DNA of 64,000 bases from Sulfurospirillum halorespirans DSM 13726 (GCF_001723605.1 NZ_CP017111.1:744001-808000); one strand, 5' to 3'; positions 36,064 to 43,266 are shown, numbered from the stretch's first letter. The notes: generated by a model not told the origin, from the sequence alone. Numbers and translations are program-made.

Positions 36064-37289
36064 AGCACCTCAATCGCAATAGTTATGATAGAGTTAGTTT
36101 TTGTTTTAGACTCATATTTAAAAAGCTCGCCAAGAAGCCAAATACTTGAAAGAACAGGAACGTTATAAGAACTATCCAGTTGCGTTTCTTTATTAATACC
36201 GCTTAAAACAAGAAGTTCACCACGTTGAAGCCCATAATTACTTTTTAGCTCTTTTTTAGAGGTTTTAAGAGTGTCATTATCAAGAATATCCTCAAGTATA
36301 AGTGTAAGGTCAAAATGAACAATATTTTCGATAATAATAGGTTTGATAATAACTTTTAAGCCAACATCTCTATAAGTGTAAGAAGTTGAAGAAGTGGAAG
36401 AAGCATTTGAATAAGAAGAAGTACCAACACTATAACGAGTATTTATAACAGAAGAAAAAGAAGCTTCCGTTTGATTACGGGCAGTAACGACAGGAGAATT
36501 TTTTATTTCAGTAAAACCATTTTGATTAAGATATTTTAAAACACCGTAAAAACCACTTTTTGAATTGTCAAGTACATTCGTCGTTGCAGAATAAGGCATA
36601 GTGATCAAATTTAAAAAATAATTATAAGACGAATTTACCGAATTGCCATCACTATCAGTTTTTTGAACAGATTGCATGTAAGCACTAAGATTTGCACCTC
36701 TATCTTTGATATCCTCCAAACTCGTCTCAAGCACAGTTATTTTGAACTGAATTTGGCTGTATGGAACATCAAGTGAAGCGATACTTTTTAAAAGTTCTGC
36801 GGAGTATTCAGGTTTGCAAAAAAACGAAACTGAATTCGTGGAAGAGATATAGGTGTACTTAACACCATCGTGCATTTTTAAAAGATTTTCAACATCTACA
36901 AAAACAGGATTTTTAAGCGTTACAGAATGAAAAACGTCTTTAATCGGTTCAGGCTCTTTTTTTGGCTCTTCTTTTTTTTCAGGTATTGGCTCAATATAGT
37001 AAAAATCGCTTTTATCTTTTTTGAGGTCAAGTCCTTTAAGATAAAGCATTTTTTTAAATGCTGGTAAATAGACCGTTGCATCTTTATCACCTATAAAAAA
37101 TGTAACCTGCTCATCATCCACAGACTCCTGAATAAGAATGTTTACTTTGTTATCTGTTGCTACCTTTTGAGCAAATTCGCGAAGAGGAACAGAGTATTTT
37201 ATACTCTCAGCAAAAACGCTACTTATGAGTAGCAAAAGCAGTAGGCATAGGGTTAGAGGATTTAGCCTCTTTTGAAGTAATTGCACCAT
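36060..37289 (-). CDS. Phage secretin (pIV-like outer-membrane channel)
   Basis: About 409 residues from ATG 37289. This start has AAGGA eight nt upstream and yields a clean signal peptide (LNPLTLCLLLLLLISSVFA); the 451-residue reading begins without one. An N0/N1 periplasmic region (about 30-180) precedes the secretin core, including RDVGLKVIIKPIIIENIVHF and GLQRGELLVLSGINKET. It would form the gated pore for extrusion of the phage filament. Its 5' end overlaps the Zot gene by 71 nt, a longer overlap than elsewhere in the phage. Confidence 0.88.
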   Translation of the reverse strand: MVQLLQKRLNPLTLCLLLLLLISSVFAESIKYSVPLREFAQKVATDNKVNILIQESVDDEQVTFFIGDKDATVYLPAFKKMLYLKGLDLKKDKSDFYYIEPIPEKKEEPKKEPEPIKDVFHSVTLKNPVFVDVENLLKMHDGVKYTYISSTNSVSFFCKPEYSAELLKSIASLDVPYSQIQFKITVLETSLEDIKDRGANLSAYMQSVQKTDSDGNSVNSSYNYFLNLITMPYSATTNVLDNSKSGFYGVLKYLNQNGFTEIKNSPVVTARNQTEASFSSVINTRYSVGTSSYSNASSTSSTSYTYRDVGLKVIIKPIIIENIVHFDLTLILEDILDNDTLKTSKKELKSNYGLQRGELLVLSGINKETQLDSSYNVPVLSSIWLLGELFKYESKTKTNSIITIAIEVL

Positions 37290-38409
37290 TTTTATTTTCC
37301 TTAATAGATTTTTCTTTTTCAATTTTTTGGAGAAAATCAAACGTATCCGAAGGGAGCATGACAAAGTATTGAATGTATGAGCCATCATTAAAAAACCAAA
37401 TGAATTCAGGCTCAAGCTTTAAAGTGAGTTTGTTTAAAAGAGGCTTTGGAAAGTCAATGCCTTTATATGTGCAGAGCATGTCAATACATCGAATTTCAAA
37501 AAGTTCATCTTTAGTATCATTGACATCTTGTTTTTGAAATTTTTTTGCATCTTTTGAAGTTTGTTTTTTACCTTGATCAGTCACATTATTTTCAGGTTGT
37601 AAAGACATTGATTTATTATGCTCTGATTTTTCTTGATTGATCGTTTCGGTTTTTTCTGTATCAAATTGAGACAAAAACACTTTAAAAACGATTACAAGAA
37701 GCACAAAAAGAATGATGAAATACATCAGATATTTTTTGACCTGACTTGGTGCATTATTGCTAGCACCACTGACATACATTTTGAAAATTTCAGGAACCAT
37801 TGGAACATGAAAATCACCAATTTTGTCTTTTTGATAACACTTATAAGAGTTATATTGAACGTATCGAAATTTATTTGAAAAGAAACGAGAAGATGGTGGC
37901 ACAGCTTTATAAAAGAACTCTGCTATCTTCGTATAGCCCGTAAAAATAAGATCAAGATTTTGAGTAATGAAAATGATGTCTTGATGTAAATGCCCATGAT
38001 ACGTCAACCACCATGTAAGAATAAGATTTTCTTTATCGAAAAAGTTTTGACATTCATCAATAACAAAAAGAGCATTAAAAAGATTGTTTGCTTTAGCATA
38101 ATAAATAAGTTCATCATCGGTCTTTTTAGCCGTGTACATCGTATGAAGATTGACCAAATGAGCATAGAAGGCTGAATAGTCAAAAGGCTTGATTTTAGAA
38201 GATTTTGAGAAGTCAAATTGATTGATATTTGTGTACGCTATATCATACGTTTTTTTAAGTTTTTTAGAGGAATATTTACCGAAGAATTTGTCCAATAACT
38301 TAGTTAATTTTGTAACTGGTATAACAAAGATAAATGCCATATAAAGCAAGAACATAGCGTAATAGGTTTTTCCACTTCGAGGGATTCCAGTTAAGTATGT
38401 TATTGCCAT
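37219..38409 (-). CDS. zot: Zot-family phage assembly ATPase (pI-like)
   Basis: A 396-residue inner-membrane ATPase that drives filament extrusion. Walker A GIPRSGKT is at 8-15, Walker B is LFVIDECQNFF, and a single membrane helix (YFIILFVLLVIVFKVFL, about 225-245) separates the cytoplasmic motor from a periplasmic tail with a Cys pair (IRCIDMLCTYKG). This is the standard Zot/pI topology. The relation to cholera zonula occludens toxin is one of family; no toxin activity can be inferred. It follows the pVI-like gene by 3 nt. Confidence 0.92.
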   Translation of the reverse strand: MAITYLTGIPRSGKTYYAMFLLYMAFIFVIPVTKLTKLLDKFFGKYSSKKLKKTYDIAYTNINQFDFSKSSKIKPFDYSAFYAHLVNLHTMYTAKKTDDELIYYAKANNLFNALFVIDECQNFFDKENLILTWWLTYHGHLHQDIIFITQNLDLIFTGYTKIAEFFYKAVPPSSRFFSNKFRYVQYNSYKCYQKDKIGDFHVPMVPEIFKMYVSGASNNAPSQVKKYLMYFIILFVLLVIVFKVFLSQFDTEKTETINQEKSEHNKSMSLQPENNVTDQGKKQTSKDAKKFQKQDVNDTKDELFEIRCIDMLCTYKGIDFPKPLLNKLTLKLEPEFIWFFNDGSYIQYFVMLPSDTFDFLQKIEKEKSIKENKNGAITSKEAKSSNPMPTAFATHK

Positions 38410-38412
38410 TTT

Positions 38413-38877
38413 CTATTCACCCAACAAAATCGCAATTTTGAAAAATTCGTCCGAAGCGTCTTTTAAAGCATGCAAAACAACCTTTGAAATAAACAAAGCT
38501 AAGAGAGAACCAAACAGAAGTGTAAACACTGCAAAAGCATCCGTAACAGCGTCCAATAATCCTATTGCTTGCATAACCTGTAATGCAATAACCAAAATAG
38601 AATCTGAACTCAAAAGCGACGGAATCATATTTAAAAAAGAAGTTATTAGATTATAAATAGTTGCTAAAAGAGTCAAAATTGCAATCAGAAAAGCAACTTT
38701 AGAAACAACCAAAGCACCAACAACCGCAAGTTGAATAGGGACAGTTACACCCTTGACAGCAAATTTCTTACCAATCCAAACAAAAAAAGTTGCCAATGGT
38801 CCTACAGAAGAAAAAAAACCAACGATACGAGAAACCATAGTTCCAAATAAGCCAGCCGCAAAAATAGGAAGTGCCAT
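38413..38877 (-). CDS. Phage pVI-like minor coat membrane protein
   Basis: 154 residues, with four or more hydrophobic stretches (about 5-25, 50-80, 90-105, 112-135), no Cys and few charges except near the C-terminus. Place between the pIII-like and Zot genes is the gene VI place of filamentous phages. It abuts the stop of the pIII-like gene. The call rests on location and membrane character more than on sequence motifs. Confidence 0.65.
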   Translation of the reverse strand: MALPIFAAGLFGTMVSRIVGFFSSVGPLATFFVWIGKKFAVKGVTVPIQLAVVGALVVSKVAFLIAILTLLATIYNLITSFLNMIPSLLSSDSILVIALQVMQAIGLLDAVTDAFAVFTLLFGSLLALFISKVVLHALKDASDEFFKIAILLGE

Positions 38878-40800
38878 CTATGCCATCCTCATAAGAATTT
38901 TTAAAGAAGAAAAAAGGATTCCAAAGACAAAAAAGAGGTAAAACATTGTGTAAAAAACTGGTCTTAACGGAGATAAAACCGTACAAAAATCAAAACTAAG
39001 AGGAATAACTGCAAAAACAAGATCAATAGAACCATTGTAAGGACACTGTTCAAGAGAACCTTTTGGGAGATCAAGAGTTAAAGAATCACCATTAACGAGC
39101 TCTTTTAATTCATCACCTTTTGAAGTAACCGTATCAACGGAAGATTTTAAATTATTCCATGTTGTTTGCCAAGTATTGAAGACAGAATAATCCGTAGGAA
39201 TATCATTAGTCCAAGTTTGCTCAGTAAGTCCATCGGAAGTTTGAGACATTAAAGCATTCATATTTGTAGCACTAGATTGAATCGAATTTAAAGAATTAGC
39301 CATTGAAGCCGATTTATTATTAATTGAACCCAATAACTCATTTCCTGATTGAGCAGTACCATTAAGTTTTTCAAGTTGTTTTCCAAGGCTATCTAAACGA
39401 CCAGTAACACCGCTTAAATCAATACTTTTGCCATCACTGGTTGTAGCAGTTCCACTAAGTGTAGAAGAAGGTGTAGTTGTTGTTTGACCCGTTGTAGGGT
39501 TTGTACTTGTTGTATTGCCATTCGAAGGCGATGTGGATGAAGGCGTTGAAGTTGTTGCTTGTGTAACCGTTCCATCATTATTAATTACAGGAGCTTTATA
39601 ATCTTTGACCGTATAAGGAAGATCAGTACCACTACTTGCAGTATTTGCCAAATCTGCTTTATTAACTACGATTGATTGCGCTGTATTATCAGGACTTGTT
39701 TTTACAATTTCGACTTGTGTAGGTGAATTAATAAGCGCAGTACTTGGACTATTTGTAGGAAAAATAATATCACTACCCAAAATTAAAGCATTAGCAGGCA
39801 TTTTACCAACACCTGCGGCATTATCCCAAACAGTTTTTAAATTTGCTTCCGTAATTTGTCTTTGAGTATATATTCCATTTTTAGAAAAAACAGGTGTACC
39901 ACTTTCAGGCGTTGAAGACGCAACGGTTGAAAGTTGATCAAAAGAGACACCTGAATTACTAGAAACATTAACAGTAACACCATTATCAGTATTTGTAGGT
40001 GTAGCAATTACAACATCATCAGGAGTTACCATAGCAGAGCCCAAAGTAAAAAGACCAGAACCAAGAACAGCAAAAGGATTAAGAGAATTTAAACCAGTTG
40101 GAGAAACAACAAATGAACCGTCACCCGTCGACTCATAAGCAATTACCCAACCAAGAGCTTGAAAAAATTGTCCTACAGCATTTGTTATAGGTTTTCCATA
40201 AGCATCATAAGCAGTACTTAACCAAGAAGATACAGGAAGTGAATCAGGAATAAGACCATTATCTTTTACAGTACCATCAGGATTTAAATTAGGATTTAAA
40301 AAACGATTTGGAATAACATTAAAATCTTTATCATGAGTAATACATTTTTCAGTAGAAACATCACAATACATTTCAGCACCATCAGAAAAATAAACTATAA
40401 AATTATCATTATCAAAAGTAGTTTTTGTTTGATTATAATCACCCATGCATAAATTTAAATCAGAATCAACATGCGAACCAGTAGGACATTTTGGAACGCA
40501 TACACCTGCAACTAAATCTTGATCAGCTGTACATGTAGGAGCAGGAACGGGACAAGTAGCATATGTATATAAATAATAATGAACTTGATTTTTTGCAAAA
40601 TCTGCAATAACAATATAGCCACCCTCAAAATTGTAAGCAGAATAGCCAGTAGTACCAGCACTCCAATCATGCCAAACGCCTATTTTACGACAAACACCCT
40701 CAGATTTATAAATGTCATTACCCTCATAAGTCGCCGTAACATGTGGACCCGAAAATAAAAACGAAGAAATCATCATTAAAGCTAAAAGTATTTTTTTCAT
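38878..40800 (-). CDS. Phage pIII-like adsorption / minor coat protein
   Basis: About 640 residues. A signal peptide (MKKILLALMMISSFLFS) leads to a Cys-rich N-terminal domain (about 20-160, at least ten Cys), a Ser/Thr/Asn-rich low-complexity linker (about 400-470), a helical stretch (LDSLGKQLEKLNGT onward) and a C-terminal hydrophobic anchor (FYTMFYLFFVFGILFSSL). This is the adsorption-linker-anchor design of pIII, which binds the host receptor and caps the virion. ATG 40800 is used; an in-frame TTG at 40812 is possible. The receptor is unknown. Confidence 0.78.
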   Translation of the reverse strand: MKKILLALMMISSFLFSGPHVTATYEGNDIYKSEGVCRKIGVWHDWSAGTTGYSAYNFEGGYIVIADFAKNQVHYYLYTYATCPVPAPTCTADQDLVAGVCVPKCPTGSHVDSDLNLCMGDYNQTKTTFDNDNFIVYFSDGAEMYCDVSTEKCITHDKDFNVIPNRFLNPNLNPDGTVKDNGLIPDSLPVSSWLSTAYDAYGKPITNAVGQFFQALGWVIAYESTGDGSFVVSPTGLNSLNPFAVLGSGLFTLGSAMVTPDDVVIATPTNTDNGVTVNVSSNSGVSFDQLSTVASSTPESGTPVFSKNGIYTQRQITEANLKTVWDNAAGVGKMPANALILGSDIIFPTNSPSTALINSPTQVEIVKTSPDNTAQSIVVNKADLANTASSGTDLPYTVKDYKAPVINNDGTVTQATTSTPSSTSPSNGNTTSTNPTTGQTTTTPSSTLSGTATTSDGKSIDLSGVTGRLDSLGKQLEKLNGTAQSGNELLGSINNKSASMANSLNSIQSSATNMNALMSQTSDGLTEQTWTNDIPTDYSVFNTWQTTWNNLKSSVDTVTSKGDELKELVNGDSLTLDLPKGSLEQCPYNGSIDLVFAVIPLSFDFCTVLSPLRPVFYTMFYLFFVFGILFSSLKILMRMA

Positions 40801-40867
40801 TTTGAAGTCCAAATAAGCTCTATTTCAAGAGCTTTAAGGAAGTTTGAAATGTCTAGTACTATGAACA

Positions 40868-40997
40868 TCATTTTAAGTACCTAAGAGCAGACAATCCTAA
40901 AACCATAGGGATTGCAATAATTGAAGTCCATACAGGAAAGCTAAAAAAGAAGTTAAATGCAGGATTATCAGTTACATTGAAAATAATATAGGTCATA
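40868..40997 (-). pseudogene. Tiny phage membrane protein gene with apparent +1 frameshift
   Basis: ATG 40997 overlaps the preceding stop (ATGA) and has AAGG seven nt upstream. The frame reads MTYIIF, then after a run of five T (40980-40984) it hits a stop within four codons. In the +1 frame the sequence continues as NVTDNPAFNFFF, SFPVWTSIIAIPMVLG and LSALRYLK to a stop at 40868, a membrane-type protein of about 42 residues in all. Dropping one T restores it. Either the gene is broken, the base is a sequencing error in a homopolymer, or slippage is used. It is probably a pVII/pIX-type coat protein. Confidence 0.5.
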
Positions 40998-41110
40998 AGA
41001 CAACCTTGAGAACAATAGCAATATATAAAGAGACTAAAAGACCGCAGAGAAGACCCGTTAAAGCCATAAGAGCTTCATAATAGGTTGTGATTAAGCCTAG
41101 CTCATTCATT
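40994..41110 (-). CDS. Tiny phage membrane protein (pVII/pIX-like)
   Basis: 38 residues, too short for ordinary ORF finding: MNELGLITTYYEALMALTG, then LLCGLLVSLYIAIVLKVVL. An AGGAAAAATCA ribosome-binding site precedes the ATG, which overlaps the previous stop, and one membrane helix fills the C-terminal half. Location between the major coat and pIII-like genes is that of small end-cap proteins in filamentous phages. Its TGA is in frame with the downstream membrane-type frame noted for 40868-40997. Confidence 0.6.
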
Positions 41111-41228
41111 GATTTTTCCTAGTTTTGAAACAGCAATTGTGATGGATTTATAGATGAAGAGTGTCACGCCAAGCACACCAAAAAGACTTAAAATGAAGCT
41201 TGAGAGAGAGATAATTGGAAGTGTCATT
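41103..41228 (-). CDS. Tiny phage membrane protein (pVII/pIX-like)
   Basis: 41 residues: MTLPIISLSSFILSLFGVLG followed by VTLFIYKSITIAVSKLGKINE. GAAAGG lies six nt before the ATG. A single membrane helix (about 8-27) is followed by a basic tail. It starts 44 nt after the major coat protein stop and its stop overlaps the next tiny gene's start region. Role as an end-cap or assembly protein is inferred from place and size. Confidence 0.6.
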
Positions 41229-41272
41229 TTAAACCTTTCAAAATAGTAAGAGGGAGCCGAAGCCCCCGAAGC

Positions 41273-41476
41273 TTAAGCGACTTTTTTAAACATGCCAAGA
41301 GCAAGTTTAATGGACGCAACAACACCGATTGCAACTACGATGATCGCTACCGCAGAGTAAAAAGGTGTAAGGTTAAAAACACCAGTAAAGCCAGTAGCTT
41401 CACTATAATTTACATCAGCCGCAAAAGAGGCAACAGAAGCTAAAGCCGTAATTCCGAGAGATTTGATAAGTTTCAT
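41273..41476 (-). CDS. Phage major coat protein (pVIII-like)
   Basis: A 67-residue precursor from ATG 41476 (AAGGAG eight nt upstream). A longer reading to 41521 is rejected because it would add residues before the signal peptide. The signal peptide MKLIKSLGITALASVASFA is followed by a mature protein of about 48 residues: an N-terminal acidic part (ADVNYSEATG), a hydrophobic middle (AVAIIVVAIGVVASIKLAL) and a basic end (FKKVA). This is exactly the pVIII plan, in which the basic tail contacts DNA inside the virion. Confidence 0.9.
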   Translation of the reverse strand: MKLIKSLGITALASVASFAADVNYSEATGFTGVFNLTPFYSAVAIIVVAIGVVASIKLALGMFKKVA

Positions 41477-41519
41477 TTGAAACTCCTTTTGATGTAGTAG
41501 AGTATGTGAACCCTCTATC

Positions 41520-41544
41520 AATCCCTTTACATGTAAAAGGGATT
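41520..41544. repeat. Perfect hairpin between gene V-like and coat genes
   Basis: 9-bp perfect arms AATCCCTTT / AAAGGGATT around loop ACATGTA. The centre contains the window-wide palindrome TTACATGTAA, the only exact copy inside the prophage. No U-run follows on either strand, so it may be an RNA processing or attenuation site, or a protein-binding site, rather than a simple terminator. Confidence 0.55.
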
Positions 41545-41553
41545 TGTAGAAGG

Positions 41554-41874
41554 CTAGAGAGGTTTTTTGAGTTCGAATGGGTTTTTGTCGAAAATTTGAT
41601 AGGATAAGCTATCACTAGGGAATGTATAGGTGCCGTTTTTGGTATTAATGGTAAGGTAAGGGATAACGATGAATTTACCCTTTGATTCTGAAAGAGTTTT
41701 AAAGTCGCTCATTTCCATTTGAATTTGCTCTGTGGATTTAATGAGGTAACCCTCTTTGTCTTTTGTTTCAAAAGTAACTGTGGCTTCGAGTGAAGTTGTC
41801 ACAACGCCTGTCTCTTTGTTTTTGCGATTGTTTGGTCGCACCTCTTCGAGTTGTCCAATAAAAAAAGTAATCAT
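41554..41874 (-). CDS. Phage ssDNA-binding protein (gene V-like)
   Basis: 106 residues, beta-rich with few helices: MITFFIGQLEEVRPN, TTSLEATVTFETKD, GKFIVIPYLTINTKNGTYTF. Size, composition and place just upstream of the major coat gene fit the OB-fold ssDNA-binding protein that coats the viral strand before packaging. I assign this by place and fold-like pattern, not by a decisive motif. An AGGAG ribosome-binding site nine nt before ATG is embedded in a pair of alternative hairpins (see 41884-41919). Confidence 0.6.
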   Translation of the reverse strand: MITFFIGQLEEVRPNNRKNKETGVVTTSLEATVTFETKDKEGYLIKSTEQIQMEMSDFKTLSESKGKFIVIPYLTINTKNGTYTFPSDSLSYQIFDKNPFELKKPL

Positions 41875-41883
41875 GTCAAGAAT

Positions 41884-41919
41884 CTCCTATCCGAAAATTT
41901 TAGGAGGGTAAGTCGGATA
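41884..41919 (-). promoter_or_regulatory. Alternative hairpins over the gene V-like ribosome-binding site
   Basis: In the minus-strand transcript, TATCCGA (41913-41919) can pair with TCGGATA (41888-41894), leaving GGAG free. Alternatively CTCCTA (41901-41906) pairs with TAGGAG (41884-41889), hiding the ribosome-binding site. The two structures exclude each other, as in a translational switch. No experiment supports it; seen in sequence only. Confidence 0.4.
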
Positions 41920-42049
41920 GCCTACCCACCTAAGGCGATTTAAAATAACCCTCATTGATGGAATGGTGAAAACCACCGAAGGTATATGTCAAACGCCTTG
42001 GTATGTGAAAAGGGTTGGTTTTCAAATAACAAGAGTTTTGACAAAATGC

Positions 42050-42134
42050 TATAATGTAACTTAAACATTTTAATGAAAGGAAGCCATACTTAAAATATCT
42101 AAGTAACTATACTAAAATATATTAAGTAAGTCAA
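42050..42134. promoter_or_regulatory. Phage control region with opposed promoters
   Basis: On the minus strand, TTGACT (42129-42134) and TATAGT (42106-42111) are 17 bp apart and would drive the morphogenesis genes. On the plus strand, an extended TGC-TATAAT (-10 at 42050-42055) points toward the HTH regulator, with another candidate TATACT at 42109-42114 overlapping the minus-strand -10. Transcripts would collide or exclude each other, a plausible lysogeny switch. Confidence 0.4.
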
Positions 42135-42143
42135 GAGTAAACA

Positions 42144-42395
42144 ATGAATAATAAAGAATTTGCTGAATATCTTGGAATATCAGAACCAACAATATACTCT
42201 TGGAAGAAACACAAAAAAAATTTATATGACATTGTTATGCAATGGAAGAATGGAAACTTAAATAATCTTAGTAGTGATGAAGAAAAATTACTTAAGATAT
42301 TTAAGGAGCTAAATGAAAAACAAAAAAAATATTATCTACTAAAAATGGAAAGTGATTTAATTCAAAACGAAATGATTGAAGAGAAATATAACTAA
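42144..42395 (+). CDS. Phage HTH regulator (candidate repressor)
   Basis: 83 residues. The N-terminus MNNKEFAEYLGISEPTIYSW is a helix-turn-helix of the CI/Cro-like type, followed by a Lys/Asn/Glu-rich helical tail with no second domain. It is transcribed opposite to the phage structural genes from the shared control region, the usual position of a lysogeny repressor. Whether it represses or activates the phage is inferred from location alone. Highly AT-rich. Confidence 0.65.
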   Translation: MNNKEFAEYLGISEPTIYSWKKHKKNLYDIVMQWKNGNLNNLSSDEEKLLKIFKELNEKQKKYYLLKMESDLIQNEMIEEKYN

Positions 42396-42404
42396 GGATT
42401 TAAA

Positions 42405-42902
42405 ATGATTCATAAAGAAGATGAAACACTAGATTTACTTGGTAAATACACAAAGAAGAAAGAACCAATCAAGACTAAACCACTTGAAAATATAAAAGAA
42501 AAAATTGTTTATAGAGACGTAGGAAAATTCACAGCAAAAGCAGATAGTAAAAATAATAGCAATTCAACTTTTAAAATTTTAGGAATTATTGCCATTGTAT
42601 TAATTTTTATAGCAATATATAAAAACAGCTCATTCTCAAAAAATAATCCACTAATAGGAAAATGGATAAAAATGAATCAAATAGTTAATATAAATAGCTT
42701 TGTAGAATTTACAGAAGACACAATGATAAAAACAGGAATGTCAGTAAAAGTAAATTACAAAATTTACAATGACAAAGTAGAAGTAAAACCAAATGTAACA
42801 TTTATTGAAAGTCCAATAGGATTTATTTATTACATAAAAGATCAAAACACAATAATTGAAGATAATCCACTCGGAAGAAGTTTTTATCAAAGAATGAAAT
42901 AA
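42405..42902 (+). CDS. Phage accessory membrane protein of unknown function
   Basis: 165 residues: a charged cytoplasmic N-terminus (about 1-60), one membrane helix (FKILGIIAIVLIFIAIY, about 59-75) and a periplasmic beta-rich domain starting NPLIGKWIK that resembles a small lipocalin-like fold. It starts 9 nt after the regulator stop, so both are probably expressed in the lysogen. Such co-expressed membrane proteins often block superinfection or alter the cell surface, but nothing here proves that. Confidence 0.6.
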   Translation: MIHKEDETLDLLGKYTKKKEPIKTKPLENIKEKIVYRDVGKFTAKADSKNNSNSTFKILGIIAIVLIFIAIYKNSSFSKNNPLIGKWIKMNQIVNINSFVEFTEDTMIKTGMSVKVNYKIYNDKVEVKPNVTFIESPIGFIYYIKDQNTIIEDNPLGRSFYQRMK

Positions 42903-43239
42903 TAAACCTCTTTTGATTTCTCCGACTAAGATTTTAAAAATGCGAATAACTTTTTATAAGTAGCCAAGGGCGTGCGAGCTCGTTCCTCGCTTCGCACGCT
43001 TCACGCGTGTTCAAATGACATGCAGAAAAGATGAGTAAAGAGCAAAGAGCGGGCTGTTTAGGCAGGAGTTTCAAAAGTAGTTAGGGGAATGTAAAGAGTA
43101 AGGCGTTCTCATCATTATTGTAGGTTATAACAGGGTACTGTATCGCATGCGCTCAATCCTCACGCACCCATCTAGCCTAGGGCTAGGTGCTTTTATCTGC
43201 GATGCCGAAGAGAAGGGCTTTTTGGCATATATGTTTTTA
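42903..43239. other. Non-coding right end of prophage with hairpins
   Basis: No credible ORF. Three stem-loops are visible: GCGTGCGA...TCGCACGC (42970-42999, GC-rich); GCACC(CATC)TAGCC-TAG-GGCTAGGTGC followed by TTTTAT (about 43165-43195); and TGCCGAA...TTTGGCA (43203-43227) followed by a T-rich stretch. Filamentous phages keep replication origins and the packaging hairpin in such an intergenic region, so this is the best place for them. The second hairpin also looks like a plus-strand terminator. Confidence 0.5.
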
Positions 43240-43266
43240 TTCAAATCCCCCCGACCGCACCATTTT
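43240..43266 (+). repeat. attR: 27-bp core
   Basis: Second copy of the tRNA-Leu 3'-end repeat (TTCAAATCCCCC to ATTTT), preceded by unrelated T-rich phage sequence, so no second tRNA is formed. It marks the right prophage boundary. Confidence 0.93.

Larger units (their letters stand above)
33349..37584 (+). repeat. Iterated GATCAGTCAC motif in the prophage
   Basis: Exact copies at 33349-33358, 33493-33502, 33679-33688, 34386-34395 and 37575-37584, all in one orientation. In the minus-strand genes all five read Val-Thr-Asp in the same codon phase, in three different proteins. The core GTCAC is found 12 times on the plus strand between 33340 and 34400; I saw no GTGAC there on the plus strand. 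Confidence 0.75.
31609..43266. mobile_element. Integrated inovirus (filamentous phage) prophage at tRNA-Leu
   Basis: About 11.6 kb between two copies of a 27-bp repeat. Nearly all genes are on the minus strand in a tightly overlapping series: ssDNA-binding protein, major coat protein, tiny membrane proteins, pIII-like, pVI-like, Zot/pI ATPase, secretin, a small unknown protein, HUH Rep, a coiled-coil protein, cytosine methylase, tyrosine integrase, adenine methylase. Two plus-strand genes (HTH regulator and a membrane protein) lie at the right end. This is a full filamentous-phage gene set plus integration genes, so excision and virion production look possible. I recall Zot-bearing prophages in Campylobacter concisus that may be relatives. 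Base composition is more AT-rich than the flanks, especially 38-43 kb. Confidence 0.93.

Noticed and set aside
37219-38409. Zot gene as a toxin gene
   Set aside because: Family name only. Walker motifs, membrane topology and context show a phage assembly ATPase; nothing supports toxin activity.
31609-43266. Integrated plasmid or ICE instead of phage
   Set aside because: HUH Rep and integrase alone would allow it, but the pVIII precursor, pIII-like, Zot and secretin genes in order identify a filamentous phage.
31609-43266. Kinship of the tRNA-Leu repeat with a second tRNA at 43.2 kb
   Set aside because: Only the last part of the tRNA is duplicated; upstream of 43240 there is no acceptor, D or anticodon arm.
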